The translations under genes were made by a program, and so were the position numbers. A DNA stretch of 64,000 nt from Typhlomys cinereus (Eukaryota > Chordata > Mammalia > Rodentia > Platacanthomyidae): the NCBI GenBank assembly GCA_023101885.1, contig JALPQD010000240.1, positions 1,209,501-1,273,500 of the forward strand, in the 5' to 3' direction. This document shows, piece by piece, positions 25,123 to 37,957 of this stretch. Each line of letters begins with the position of its first letter. Positions within the stretch are counted from its first letter, which is position 1. The notes below the pieces were generated by a model. That model ran no database searches, had not been told where the DNA came from, and worked only from the letters and a program-made list of their open reading frames with translations.

Positions 25123-25312
25123 AAGGAGAGAGAGAAGAGATTCTGTGTATATGTGTGAATCCATATGTGACTGATGACTGCATGTGTGTAGCTTGTTGTG
25201 CTTGTTATGTGTGTATGTATATGAGAGAGAGAAAGAGTATTGTGTGTATATGTCTGTGTGTGATTGTGTGTGTGTGTGTGTGTTTGGTTTTGTGTATGTG
25301 TGTGTATGTTCC
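24855..25312 (+). repeat. Compound (TG)22-(AG)n microsatellite and degenerate extension
   Basis: (TG)22 at 24855-24898, then (AG)n at 24901-24939, then alternating GAGA and TGTG/TATG blocks to about 25312, including a second GA run near 25102-25120. Peptide frames here are Ser-Leu or Thr-His repeats and not genes. Confidence 0.93.
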
Positions 25313-26344
25313 TACTTTCTGGCTAAAGGATGTGGGAAGGACATGAACTGTCTGCGGCTACCCTCTCTCCTGACTCTTTGAAAGACTTCTGCATTCTTCA
25401 TTTATCTGTGTTTTCCTGAACATCAGTGGCTCTGCAGCCACCTCCCTGACCACTTTGTGGGAAAGTGTTCTTTATGGTGAATGATGTGACATTTCTTGTC
25501 ACTTCCTCAAATTCCTTCTTGCTGCATATCAGCATTGCCCTGGACTTATCTGGGTTGAGCTTTAGCTACCAAGAGCTAATCCAGGTTTTTATTTCAGCGA
25601 TGCAGAATAGCAGTAATGACACTGCCATTTCTAAGTTCTTGGGCTGGGTCCCAGAAGGTGAAGGGCAGTATGGCAGAGGTGAGGAGTAGAGAGGCTGGGT
25701 ATGTTAGGACCCAGACGGCTGCCTGGTCTCCGAAGCCTGGCACTCTCGGAGCCTCTGTTTTTGCGATCTGCTGTGCTTGTCTGTGGCCTTGACAGCTGCT
25801 CTGATGGGTGATTAGATTCATGGCTCCCAACTCTAATCTAAGAAGCAAATGACATTTACCTGAGGTTGGTGTTCCTTCCACTGAGATTGTAATGACCTTG
25901 ATCCTCTTAGAGAAAGTCTTATGAATTGGAATTTAGAGAATCAGAGACACATGACCCTTTTGGTGTCCTCTCCTGTCATTTAGCCAGTATATGCAAGCAC
26001 CGTGTGCCAGACTCAGTGCCACAGGTTGGGAGAACGTAAGTATTTACTTCTTGGTTATGGTTTGTCAGCCCACCGCTATTCTTATAGCAGGGCAGATGTC
26101 TGTGTGTGTTTCAAAGGTGAGAATTGCCTATGTGTAAGTGGGAGAACAACTGTGCTGAAATAGCTTGGACTTTCCAACTTCAACACCTTGCTCTTGTTCT
26201 AGATTAAGAAGTAGGCTCTTGACTGATAGCTTCCTGGTCCATTTCTTTCTGTGCACCAGCTTACTCCCTCCCTTTCATTAGAAAACAAAGAATGAAATAA
26301 AAAAGTGTCTGTAGGAGGAGGTGACAGGGACTCTGCTCCTGTGG

Positions 26345-26470
26345 CAGTGTATCATTTGCTCATTCATTCACTCATTCATGGAGTACTTCCTCCATAGCAG
26401 GAATTACGTTTAGGATAGCAGATGTTAAAGATAATAACAGTCCCTGTTCTCAAAAGATGTATAATCCAGC
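26345..26470 (-). mobile_element. Ancient L2-like LINE fragment
   Basis: CATTCATTCACTCATTCATGG, GAGTACTTCCTCCATAGCAGG and later AATAACAGTCCCTGTTCTCA follow the order of the reverse-complement L2 tail common in mammals. Confidence 0.45.
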
Positions 26471-26689
26471 CTTTATTTCTCCCCTCTAGAGAAACAAGTC
26501 TGGAGCAACATATTTCCTGATGCTGTTCTTTTTCAGAGTCACCTCGTGCCTCTTTCAATATAGTTGATATTTTCTATGAATGTTGACACATGATAGAGTC
26601 TAATCAGAGCTCAAGCAACGTTCCATTGCTCCCTCCAATAGGACACAGGCTTGTGATAAATTAGGCTTCAACAGAAGGTGATTTAGGAC

Positions 26690-26820
26690 CAGCCTATACT
26701 CACCTAACAAATGGAGGTAATATTAGTAGCCATTAGTTCTGTGAGTAGTCATTTAACATATTAATATCTGGAACTCAGAATAGTGCCTGACACATGATAA
26801 GTGTTATATATACATTGACT
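26690..26820 (+). mobile_element. Ancient L2/MIR-type 3' end
   Basis: AATGGAGGTAATATTAGTAGCC, ACTCAGAATAGTGCCTGACAC and ATGATAAGTGTTATAT parallel the shared L2/MIR 3' region. Confidence 0.55.
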
Positions 26821-26915
26821 GTCGCCATCACCCTCAATATCATCACTATCAGCATCAGCATTATCATTATTATTAACATCATCTCCACCACCATCACCAA
26901 CAGCATTGACAGCTG
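26820..26915 (+). repeat. Imperfect ATC/ACC/ATT trinucleotide-rich tract
   Basis: CATCACC, ATCATCAC, ATCAGCATCAGC, ATTATTATT and ACCACCATCACC units follow immediately after the L2/MIR-like end. Confidence 0.8.
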
Positions 26916-28497
26916 GCTTATTTTTCTTCGTTGAAGAAGGGGCGCTGCTCAGGACTGGTGCTCATTTCTAAGGATGAGCGATGGAATAACAAGAAAAAGA
27001 GAGTCTAGGACTAAGCATGCATTATCTTCGTTTTCAGGAGGGAAGGTTTGAATATCCTTTTATGTTGGGATGGCATGGTGATCACTCCAGACTTAGGCCT
27101 TGCAGCTTTCCACTTGCATACAACTCTCTTCACTCTCAAGTGCCTTCCAAGGTCACCACCTTGACCTAGGAGGCCATGAGGATGTGACCAACAGAGAAGA
27201 GAAACCCGTGGCTGCGTTTCTCACATTAGGCTTTTGTCCTATGGGTTCCTTCTAAGCAACTGCTCATGTTCCCCATAAGTTAAAGGGTTTGAGAAAATGA
27301 ACTTCTTGGTGTTGGGCAGGTCCAATGCCTGCCTTCCTTGACTGCTAGATTGGATTCCTGTTGAGCGTTCTTATGGTTCCAGTGGTGAGAATTCCTCCGA
27401 GGGAGAATTAGCATGGGAAGTGGATTTACCCACTACAAAGATCTGCATTTCCAAACTTACCTCCTCATAGAGTTCTTTAGTCCTTGGGCAGGTCCAGGAC
27501 TTTGAATTTCAAGGTATTAGTGTTATTGGCAACTTTTAAGTTTAAGGGAAGTTAATGTTTAGAATAACAGACATACTTTGACAAATATTTATGCTTATGA
27601 ATATTTTGAAGACTAGGTTTATAACAATCAAAGTCAGCACATAAAATTCAAAATATATCTGACTATTATAAGTAAATAGGAAAGCTTAATTCTGGAAAGT
27701 TTTGAAGAGACAAAGCCAGATTTATAAGGAGACTTTTGTAGCCACTCAACTTTATCACTTCTTCCTTCTGCAAAACCATTGACGTTAGCTCACTTTTTCT
27801 CTCCCCAACCTCATCACTTGCATCCTGACTTGCCTTCTGGATACTCAGAGTGTTGTGGTCTTGTTCTAAAAAAGGCACCCAGTCCATGTCCTGGTCCTTC
27901 TCTCAGGATACAGTAATGCTTGGATTTTAGCACCTGCTGCACGTTTATCCTATTTCAAGGGAGTGGGGTGTTTTCTCAGCAATTACCTTCCTTTACACTT
28001 GTATGTGATCGCTGTTCCATGGACGTACTATACAATGATAATACACAGATTTCACATCAAAACCTTTGGTTACACATAGGAAATGAGACACACAAGGCAA
28101 AACGCAGAAAGCACTGCACTGAGACTTTCCCCTCATGTTGCTTTTGGGCATTTTCCTAAGTTTTTAGTGTATTTTCATACATTCAGAAAAATCATAGGAT
28201 TCCCCATAGTTTCCATTCCAATTGCTCTCACACTTGCCATGTTTGCTTTGTCTATAGTCATAAATATACACAAAATATGTTTATATCATGGTGTCTGTGA
28301 ATATATATTACTGTATGATCCTCTTCCTTAAAAATATCAAGTAGGAGGCCATTTTTTAAGAACAAGATATCTGCAAAGCAAGATACTTTGGCTGGGCCTG
28401 CATACCATCGGATGTGGAGCTATTCATTTTGTCCTCTTCCAAGCTAATCTTTATTTCCTTTTATGTATGTTGAAGCTAACAATCAATTAATTAAGGT

Positions 28498-28578
28498 TTA
28501 TAGAGACAGGCTTTCTCTAAATAGCCTAGCCTGAGTCCAGCTTCTGTCTCAGCCATTGGCACACTGGTCACACAGACA
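28498..28578 (-). mobile_element. B1 SINE fragment (probable)
   Basis: AGAGACAGGCTTTCTCTAAAT, GCCTAGCCTGAGTCCAG and TCTGTCTCAGCC fit part of a minus-strand B1. It is short and diverged. Confidence 0.4.
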
Positions 28579-29354
28579 TGCATTTGAAATGACTGCATAC
28601 ATTTTATGCTGGGAACTTATAAGCCTCTGTATAAAGGTTGTGTGGGAGACTTGAAGTCAAGTGTCCTTGGAATTAAAGTTCCATGTGTTCTACACCATAC
28701 AAATTATATAAACTGGCTGGGATGTAGGTAATTTACTTCTAAAATACTGAAAGACTGAGAACTAAACTGAAACTTTGATATAGCTTAGCTAAAAATGAAG
28801 AACGCTGAATGAATGTTTTACATATAGATTGAAACTTGCAAGAAGATCAATAAATTCCACATAATTTCATGGTCAATGAGAAGAATTTCTGAACCCAAGA
28901 CTTGGTGCTAATGACAGAAGTGAGAGAAGTGCAGATCCTCACCAGACATGAGTTTTCTTGAATATTTGGGAGCAAGGCAGTGTTAGGTTCTTTTACGCAT
29001 CGTTGTAGCTGAAAAAGTCCAGATGCATTTCAATCTTTAATTAAGTGTGAAATGTTCAGGAACTTGATAATTATTTGAAATTTCTTGGAGTTTGATTGTT
29101 TAAATGTTTGCTGTTTCCCTCTGCCATGCAATACACCTCACATCAGAGTGGGAATATGGGTTGGGAATGACAAGGGTAGAGATTAGTATGTTACATCATG
29201 CAACAGATCCTCTTGGCTAGGTCACATATGAAGGTGCTTTACGTGGTCTTGTGGAGTCTACATGTCTGACTAAATGTATACCCCGAGAATAGAACAACTA
29301 GGTCAACTTTGAGATGAGGATTTGAGACATGATTCTTTCCTTTGGCTCCTTTCA

Positions 29355-29455
29355 AGAACTGAAGCGGACTGGAAGTATTGTTCAGTAGTACAGCATTAGG
29401 CTATATACACTCAGGCTGGGTTCAGTCCCTAGCACTCCACAAGACAAGACAAAAT
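29355..29455 (+). mobile_element. ID SINE
   Basis: GGACTGGAAGTATTGTTCAG, then AGTACAGCATTAGGC, CTGGGTTCAGTCCCTAGCAC and an A/C-rich end. Old copy. Confidence 0.65.
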
Positions 29456-29999
29456 TTTTAACCTAATAGATGAAGAATTTGTCGTTTGATAAAATTCAGC
29501 TGGCAATGTCAGAATTGTCAGTCGTCTTGGAATTAATCCACTGGTAATAAACTAAGTATGTTTGTCTCATAATACAGGGTGATAGAGATGGAAGTATACT
29601 TTTTGATGGTAAGAATTGTAATAAGAATTATTTTCAAAAATAGAAACATGGGGAGGTGCTAAAAGAGATGGAGACTCTCCTGTTACATTCCTATGTATTT
29701 TACCTGCCAACTCTGTTTCCAAAATTATTTCTTGTTGGGATTTTTTGTTTTTAACTGAAGAACTTATACTGCTACAGGCCAGCTAAAAGGGATGAATTAG
29801 TCGAAACTCTTTCATTTTTTTTTGAAATCACTCCTTGTGTTGCAATTCTTCGAAGAGCTGACCAGGAGCTACTTTCCTATTTAGAGAGCAAGTTGCTCCT
29901 TTGAAAAGTCACCTGAACCCAATCTTCAGAAAATGTCTTCTTCATTCTTACAACAGTGTATTTTAAAAACAAAATATAGAGTATCAAGAATATGATATG

Positions 30000-30480
30000 C
30001 AGGTACCAAATTAAGAAGGCAATCAAGTCTTGCTTTGGGAACCTTCATAATTATCCCAGTCAGTGCACATGCAAGTATTTGCCTTGGAAAACTTTTGAGC
30101 TGTTCTGCAGCTGAAGTTCTAGGCAGTTCCTTGCGCAAGCAAAGGTTTCAGGTTGACTTTTCATGTGGCAGGTTACAAGTTCCTGATGACATTACTTTGG
30201 GGTTCTGGGGCCCTAAAATTTATCTGTGACTGTTAATGCGAACTATCAGCTGATCTGCTTGAATATTGGAAATTAGCAGGATGTGGCCTGAGAGCAGCTC
30301 TGCGGGGAACTTCACTATGGTCCCAGTCAAGTGTGCAGTGTTGCTGAAGCCTCGTACTAATTTTAGCTTGCAAAGGGGATGAAGATAAACTGCCTCCCGC
30401 TAGTTTACCATATGCCATCCTGGTGATAATATTCAAGTGCAAAATATTCCATGGAGAGTCTTATTGTCTCTGCTAGGGAG
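30000..30480. promoter_or_regulatory. Candidate conserved non-coding block
   Basis: Repeat-free text with CATAATTATCC, TCCTGATGACATTAC, GTTAATGCGAAC, AGCTGATC and GGAAATTAGC cores, flanked downstream by another AT-rich unique stretch to about 31070. Regulatory role inferred only. Confidence 0.28.
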
Positions 30481-31272
30481 GCTCTAGGAAGAGGTAAGCA
30501 AATTTCTGCTCAGTAAGTTTGTAAGAAATAATGAAGTAAAACAATTCTCAAATGCAGGTAGATGAAATCTGCTAAATTTATTTTGGCTTTATTGACTTTC
30601 ATGGGAGTTGACAGAATTAGTTTTGGTTTATATTTGATCCAATTTTATCTATTTTTCACATGTAAATCTTAAAAATCAATCTGAATAAATATTGATCTCT
30701 CTCAGAGAGGCAAAGATATAGTTTGGATTGCATAAAACTGCTTGACAGAAGCATCCCTTGAAGTTCAATAAAGAAATAAAGCAATCTACTCAACTGGTTT
30801 TAAAATAACACTTTAAAAAGCCTTTTTAAAAATGAAAAAGTCAAAATCCATTACATTTCCATATTTGGCAAATTCCAGGTCTAGTTTCTCAGAACAGTGT
30901 TTGACCTATTTATGTGTCACTGAGACCACTTCACAGGGAAGGGATCGGGAGTGCCGAAAAACTGAGGAAAATCCGATGTGCACAGCACATTTGACTGTAT
31001 GCATGGATGGAGGCGGGGGTGGCTGGAAGCTCTGTGTTAACATGGTGAACAGCTTGACCTTCGGGTGACCTAGGTCAAACAAACTCCCAACTCAAGAGCT
31101 CTTTTCTGACACGGATACCTGCTCAGCGAAGGGGCCCAAGAAGGGGATGGTGATAAAATGAGATTATGGACTTGCAGGCTGGCTTTTAAAAAGTTTTAGT
31201 GAACCTGTCTATTTTGAGACCATTTTAGAGTGTTATAAACTAGAAAACTATCAAAGGGAAAAAGTGACTAAG

Positions 31273-31274
<2 letters not shown>

Positions 31275-31328
<54 letters not shown>
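31275..31328 (+). repeat. (TC)27 microsatellite
   Basis: Uninterrupted TC run, so a long purine strand on the complement. Confidence 0.97.
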
Positions 31329-31333
<5 letters not shown>

Positions 31334-31785
31334 GGCAATGCATAGTGCCCCTTCTCACCAGCAATATGACTTGGGTTGTGGTTTGGAGCTGCATGAGGGG
31401 CTGAGCTGTACTGGAGGAATCTCAATAGTGTGTGAAATAACAGCTCGGGCATGCAAGAGAGAGCCTGGTTCCCACTGTTTGTCCCACACTTTTTTTTTTA
31501 GAGGTCCTTATAAGAACAAATAAATTGGAGTAAATAAAAGCCAAATAGCACCACTCGTCCTATCGTGGCCTCACACTCATCACAAGTCATCTTTGGCAGG
31601 AAGCTCGCTGGGTCGGCTGCTCCATGGGCCTGCATCTTTATCTCTCTGCTCATTGTTTGCCACTAGTTAGTGCTTAAACCTCAACTTCCCAAGTAAAAGC
31701 TTCCTGTTGCTTGCTTTTAAATATAGTTTTCTTACAACAACAAGAAAAAAATATATTGAGGAAGCCAACTTACTCTAAAATGTAA

Positions 31786-31842
31786 AGAAGGAGGAGGAAG
31801 AAGAGGAAAAGGAGGAAGAGCAGGAGAAGGAGGAGGAGGGGA
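31786..31842 (+). repeat. Purine-rich (GGA/GAA) tract
   Basis: Almost all A and G, in GGA, GAAG and GGAGG units. Confidence 0.85.
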
Positions 31843-32594
31843 AGTGTAATTTAATGCAATTACAAAACTGACTGTGAATGCAGGCAGTCTCCTTTGAGGT
31901 ACACAGCTGTAAGAACCACTTTAGGTCTTCATGGAAGCAAAAGCAAAGACCAATAGTTCTCACTTCTCCTTTATGCTGTTTCTTTCACTTAGTTTTAGTT
32001 TTCTGTCTTTTCAATTGCAGAACCCATCCTTTATTAATGGGGCTCCCTTCCATGTCAGTGTATCTGAAAAGTAACATACATTCCCACGCAAAGAACTGTG
32101 GTGTTCTGCGTTAATGGTCAGAGATTGCTCTGAGACTTCCTGCAGTTTTGGAGGAAAACACCGCAGTTTTCTCAGGCCTTGGATATAAACAACATTGTTT
32201 TTGCTGTATCCACCCTCCTCCTCCTCTGTGAGTACAAGCCCTAACACAAGTAGATCTGTTTTGAATTTTAAAAAATTAGTGTCTGTTTTCAGAACCAATC
32301 TATCAATTGAGGCTAAGATATACCATCAGAATACATATTCGGGAGTTACCAAGTACTGGCTTTCAAAACTTACTTGACAGCCATTCAAACCATTGACTCA
32401 ATCAATACTCAGGGGGTTCGTGGGCCTCGGTGCCTTCCTTTAATCCATGGCAGAAGTGCTTCATTTGGATCATCTTTTCTTGGTCATTGCGTGATACACA
32501 GAAAGTTGCTCCCAGGAGATTATTAGCACCACCCAAATGATACTATTCAAATGATTTTTCACGGTGCCAGAATTCTAACAGCATTTTGAAAATA

Positions 32595-32805
32595 GTTTAT
32601 GGGGTTAAAGAGATGGCTCAGGGGTTAAAACCTTTGCTTCACAAGCAGAAAGACCTGAGTCCTTCAGATCCTACATGCCACCTAAAAACGCCAGACAGAA
32701 ATGGCAGTGCCCTGTAATTCTGGCTCTGGATTGGAGGAGCCTGGGTAACCCCAGAGCAGAGCACAAAAGAGGTAAAGCAATCCAGGATGGTTTCCAAATG
32801 TGCAC

Positions 32806-32885
<80 letters not shown>
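32595..32885 (+). mobile_element. B2-superfamily SINE, family X copy 3, with (CA)n(GA)n tail
   Basis: Head GGGTTAAAGAGATGGCTCAGG with box A, GACCTGAGTCC near box B, then CACCTAAAAACGCCAGACAG, TGTAATTCTGGCTCTGG, GAGGAGCCTGGGTAACCCC and GGTAAAGCAATCCAGGATGG. The tail is (CA)n at 32810-32853 and (GA)n at 32853-32883. It is the only plus-strand copy of this family in the window. Confidence 0.87.
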
Positions 32886-33473
32886 CAGTTTATGTGGATA
32901 GTTAATAGCGATTCTGTTATAAGTTGGTAGTAGCAGTGGATTAAAATTTGAAGGCAGCTCATTAAAATGCCAAAAAATGTGAGCATTCATTACTGTGTGT
33001 GTAGAGATGTGAGGGAAGAAGGCCACAAAGAGGATGACTGTGGGTGCACACACCCGAAGCTCTTGGAACACTGCTAGTTCCGTAAGAGCAGGAGAGGCAG
33101 TCAGCTGCCAGACACCCCGAACCCTTCCATCTGTGTGAGCTGCCATGTGCTCTGTGTGAGTTGGAAACCCACTGGTGCCTGTAGGTTGTTTCAGAGCACA
33201 GGTTCAGGGTGCAGACCCCCTGGCAGGCTCCTGAAAAGGGACTTTGGCTGGATGCTGAGATCTCAATCCTCGGTCCATCTTGGGTGGCTGAATTAAATGC
33301 AGCACACACATGCCCACCCTACTCCTGAGAAACTCCCACCTGGGCAACTAAGCTAAGAAGGCTGTTGCTCTCCTCTTCAGGAGGACGTCACGGGCACTGC
33401 AGTGTGCACTCTTACACAAGTTCCTAGGAATTCCTGGAGCAGAAGCTCCTGGGAGCATCGTGAGACTGGTTTT

Positions 33474-33507
33474 TTTTGTTGTTGTTGTTTGTTTTGTTTT
33501 GTTTTTT
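33474..33507 (+). repeat. T/G-rich simple tract
   Basis: TTG and TTTG units. No other feature was recognised from 32890 to 34400. Confidence 0.8.
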
Positions 33508-34409
33508 TGCATAGATCTGGTCTGATGTCCTGTGGCAGGGAGATTCTAGTGCAACGAGAGGAAGCTTGCTTCCTTGCTGTAAGGAGGAGGACATTAGCTG
33601 TGCTACTGAACATGCTGGAGCCTGTTACTCTCTGACTCTCTGGGTCTCGTTCCCCATGTCCATACAAACCAACTTACCATTGTAGCTGGAGGCATCAGAG
33701 GAAGCTCGTATGCTGCCAATGTGGGCCTTACACTCTGAGGGGGATTTTAGGACCATATTGGCAAAAGCCCAGCTGGCATACATTCTCACATGGATGTATG
33801 ATCTATGGTATTCCAGCTTTCAATTCCACAGCTCTAGCTTTTCTAAGAAAGCACCCGCTATCCCTTGATACTGTAAGTAGATATAATTTACAGAAATGCT
33901 GGTGTAGGCTTTTCTATCTTCTAACCTTGAAGGCATAAATTGCAGCTGAGTCTGGGACTGAAGCCTCAGCTTGTCTCTCTAACTTTCAGTGTTAGAGTTA
34001 ACATTGAGACAGGAGTGTGTAGTATAGTTCTGGCTCTTGAAATCTACCATCTGCCCTTTATCACGGGTCTTACCACCTTCCTGGATGCAAGGCTTACACC
34101 TCAAGTTGTGGTTCTGGGTTCAACGCTAAGTTGCCAGAGCACTGAGGGATTTTACTCACAACACTATCATCGCTACTGCAGAATCTCCTTATAAACATTC
34201 CTTTTTAATTCTGTCTTTACAAAATTATGTTGGTCCATGTCAGTAATAAAATAAGGCAGGAAGTTATAATTACTCTTCACATACCCTCTGTGAAGTCATT
34301 AAATAGAGTACTCACCAGTCATGTTAATTTCCATCCATTGCAAATAAACTGAAAGAAAATATTCCTGACTGCATCTGCCTTTCACTGCCCAGGAAGGCCC
34401 TGCTGGCAG

Positions 34410-34720
34410 TAGACTACGATCTTCTCCATGTGCTCTCTAATGCAGTTCCTAATAAACAGAGCAGCTAAAAATACCAGTGTCCTTTATGTGTAAAATGATC
34501 ATTTTAACTGCTTTTACTCCGAGTGACCCATACATCACTAATCAAATCCATTTAGGAGGAGGTGGAGGGGGGTCATCTATCTGCCTCTAGCATGTGGTTG
34601 CAGGAGTTTCCTTGAAAGCATATTCTTCAGCATATGTAGGTGGGGAAACGATGGGTTGCTTGGCGATGCAAGCAAAGATGATAACGTTTCACTAGCTCCT
34701 TTGTGATGTAAGGGTGCTCT
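34410..34720. promoter_or_regulatory. Candidate regulatory block with inverted repeats
   Basis: Repeat-free, with a 16-bp palindrome at 34491-34506 and an inverted repeat TTGCTTG-N6-CAAGCAA at 34656-34675 whose left part resembles an RFX X-box. No support beyond motifs. Confidence 0.2.
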
Positions 34721-35286
34721 GAAAGTTTCTCTGCTTCACATTGTGGAATCAGCCCATGGATATATTATTGCATATGTGAAAATTTTATCCCTTATAGAAA
34801 TGAGGACTTAGCAAAGTCCATGACCAAAGTACATAACCAAATTCTTTGTAAATTTCTCCTGTAATGACTTCTGTATAATCTATATACACACAAAAAAAGA
34901 GGAAGAAACTTTTATTTATTTTGTAGAGAAACAAGCATAAAAAAATGCAGCGGTACTTCTGTGTTGCATCCATTCTCCACAAGCTGCTCTAAATAATTTT
35001 AAAGACATTGAAATGCAGTTCTAATTTTTGTCTATTCATTCGACATATACTGACTACCTATTAGTGCCAGAATTTGAGGATATACAGTGCTGAACAGGCC
35101 ATTTCATGTAGGAAACAGCTGTGTGCAAACAAACCTTGGGGTTACAGTGCAACATCAGTTACAGTTGTTTGGACCTGGAAAGCTAACCTACTCTAATCTG
35201 GGAGCATTCTAGAAGTTCTCCCAACAGAAGATGGCTACATCTTCACAGCCTGGCACATTTCTCCCAGAGATTTTGTAGACATAGTC

Positions 35287-36600
35287 TCACTGGTTCCCAT
35301 GCTGGTCCTTGAAGTCCTCTTTCATCTTGTTCTGGACCAAGGAAGAGAGGTTCAGCCCAGCTGAGTCCCTCATGAGGATAATGCAGAGGAGCAGCTGACC
35401 TGAGTCAGTCCTGCTATAACTGGAGTTTAGATATAGGGGTGCACAGCCCTTGGGGAGGCGGGGAGTAGGAATGATAAGCCACATCGTCCTGATGCCATGA
35501 AGTTGCTGTTTGATCTTTCAAGAATCTGCCCTTGATCCACCCACTGCTAACTTTCAGAAGGACTGGAACCATCCCTCCATATCCAAATAGTGTAAGCACT
35601 GCACTGATCGTCCACAGGCCTAAATACAGAGGTGCTGCTACTCTGCCTTGGCCTTTCTTCCCTGTCCAGCGGCTCCATGGTGACAGGGCTCTAGCACATC
35701 CATTCCTGGCTGAAGCAAGCACAGAAGCTGGGCCACGAGCACAATCATATACCACAGCTCTGTGATTGTGCTTTCATCCCAAACTATCACAATTCATACC
35801 TCAGAAGTGTTTTGACTTCTGTGGAGGTCATCTTCCCGAACCATGTCTCTTAAAAATTGGAGATTGTTTTAAATTGGATCACTCTGAAGGAACAGCCCAG
35901 GCTCTGGGCCTACAGGACCAACAGGCTCAGCGTGCGGGAGTGGCTGCTCCTCCTGTGATTCCATGGGAGGGGGCTTGCTGCGGATCCGTGGCAGAGGTGA
36001 CTGTCTGACCCCCCACATGTGCTTTTGAAAGCAAGAATCCTCTGGATACGAATGAGACCAAAGGAGGATCATCTAATGAAGTCTTCATTCTCTCAGACAT
36101 GGACTTGAACAAATCCAAGTTATTTCCAAGCTTTACATGCCAGATGAGAAGAGGCAGGAGATGGTAAGGTTTCAGAGGCTTGCTAGAGCTTAGCACGACA
36201 GAGCTACCTGGCAGGGAGAGAAAGTCGGGACAGAGCAGAAACACCCTTGTCCAGAGAGGAATGCAGCACTTAACCTGCATATAGCAGTTGGCCTGTGCAG
36301 ACAGTTGGGTGGTCCAAGACACAGTGTCCAAAAGGTTTAGCAAGCTCAGGCCTGGCATTTTGGCATACCCCATGTACTAGGTGGGGCCAACAACAAGGAA
36401 TTCTAGGCCACAGGCCAGCTCAGAAGTCAAGCAGGCCTGCGACTGGCATCCCAAGGTCTGTTTGTGAAGGAGAGGAAACCCTCCAGCTGGCAGTCCCTGG
36501 GAACTGGGGAGGGAAGGGAAGCAGAGTCTTTCCACTTGAGGTATGAGTAAGGCCACGATTTGACCCAGGAAGAAAGCAAGAGCAAAGCCCAGAGTAATCC
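35287..36600. other. GC-richer unique block with long open frames on both strands; nature unknown
   Basis: The plus frame from 35514 to about 36165 has only two internal stops (35763 and 36006), and the minus strand holds open frames of 113 and 148 codons (35414-35755 and 35927-36373). I recognise no protein family in any of them. It could be a decayed retrocopy, an untranslated exon, or chance opening caused by base composition. No poly-A end or target-site duplication was found, so I do not call a pseudogene. Confidence 0.25.
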
Positions 36601-37509
36601 ACTGTTTATTTCCTTCTCAGACCAGGTAGATTTCAGGTGTGAGGTTCTGGGACTGCGTAGATGAAAGCCTTCTGACAAGAATGTCAGCTTCAGGGTGTGC
36701 TGGAAGTGGTTTCCATGGAGAATTCATGTGCTGTGGGCACATGAATGTATTCCGTTCCTGCTGGTCTTCCAGCAGGCCCTTGTTGGTGCTTCTGTGTTCC
36801 TTTGAACGAAATTAGCCAGAACCAAACTGAAACAAATACCAAGGAAAACACTCTCCTTGAGCTTCCAGTCCATTCCTTTTTCCTGTTTCAGGCAGAGCAT
36901 CCTACCTGTCTGACCAGGGTAAGCTTGCACTTTCACGGAAGAATAAAGCTCAGGATAAGACAGGAACTGCCAACTTGCACATTAGCAGAGTTCTGATGTG
37001 GAGAGAAACTTGAAAAAGTTAAAAAAGTTAACGTGCTCCATTCTTCGAGTCCCAACCACGGGTACATTGTTGGGTGGGGTTCCCCTGTTCCCATCCCTCA
37101 CAGAATGTTTTCCTTAGGACTTACTCCTTCAATTTTGGAGGCAAATTCGGGAAAATTCTTTTCACTGTGTGGCTTGCCAAAGCACTGGAGCTGGCATCTT
37201 CTCCCTCTAGTGAACTTTCTCAAGCGCCATACACATTTAGCCCTGGGCTTCCTTGTATATTTCACAGGTGACTTTCACAGCAAGGGCTCTTCACGACCTC
37301 TGAGGCCAGTGCAGTCCTACAACATCCTGGACTGTGCTTCTGTGGCTCTTGGTCCTTGATTTCAGGAAATCAGATGGAGCTCTGGGGAAGCTGGTGCTGA
37401 AGGACAGCCTGCCTCAGTAGAGGAGGAAGGGCTGTTGTAGTCTCAAAGACCTTTCTAGAAGTCAAGGAGACCCAGGGTTGCTATTATCTGATCTAAAGAG
37501 ATTAAAAGA

Positions 37510-37690
37510 ACATAGTTCTTAGAGTGTTTAGGAGGTTAGCCTACAGTCAGAACTGAGTTCGAATCTGTATCCTTTATCTGTGTACTGTGGAACCCTCAGC
37601 CTTACCTGTGTGGCACAGATGCTTCAAGGATTAGATGAGATGGTTCAGGAAGGCACTTAAGACAGAGTGTGCTCTCTGAACAGCCCAGGG
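37510..37690 (-). mobile_element. MIR SINE, diverged
   Basis: AACTGAGTTCGAATCTG, ACCCTCAGCCTTACCTGTGTG, GGATTAGATGAGATGG and GGCACTTAAGACAGAGTGTGC follow the order of a reverse-complement MIR core. Confidence 0.6.
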
Positions 37691-37792
37691 TCCTTGGTAA
37701 AATGGGTTGTTTCCAGTAGATATTAAAACTAACAGTCTGAAAAGCTATAGCAAGTCAAATGTAAATGAAAGTGTGTATGTGTGTGTGTGGGA

Positions 37793-37900
37793 GGGTGTTA
37801 AGATGGTCTGCCTATCTAACCCAGGCTGGCTTTGTTTGAACTTGGGCATACTGCTACCTCTGCTTCCCAAGTGCTGGAACTTCAGGCATAATGCATGGAG
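37793..37900 (-). mobile_element. B1 SINE fragment
   Basis: ACCCAGGCTGGCTTTGTTTG, TACCTCTGCTTCCCAAGTGC and TCAGGCATAATGCATGGAGG are minus-strand B1 text. The start of the element is degraded. Confidence 0.65.
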
Positions 37901-37957
37901 GGTTTTTTTTCTCCACATTTTATTTTTTTCCCCAATCTTACAAGCTCAATAGGTACC

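Noticed and set aside
24761..25183. Minus-strand frames of 124 and 140 codons
   Set aside because: Translate only the (TG)n/(AG)n microsatellite into Ser-Leu and Thr-His runs.
32682..33146. 154-codon minus-strand open frame
   Set aside because: Crosses the tail and body of a SINE and its CA/GA tract.
34491..34506. 16-bp perfect palindrome TAAAATGATCATTTTA
   Set aside because: About one such palindrome is expected by chance in 64 kb; AT-rich and with no supporting motif.
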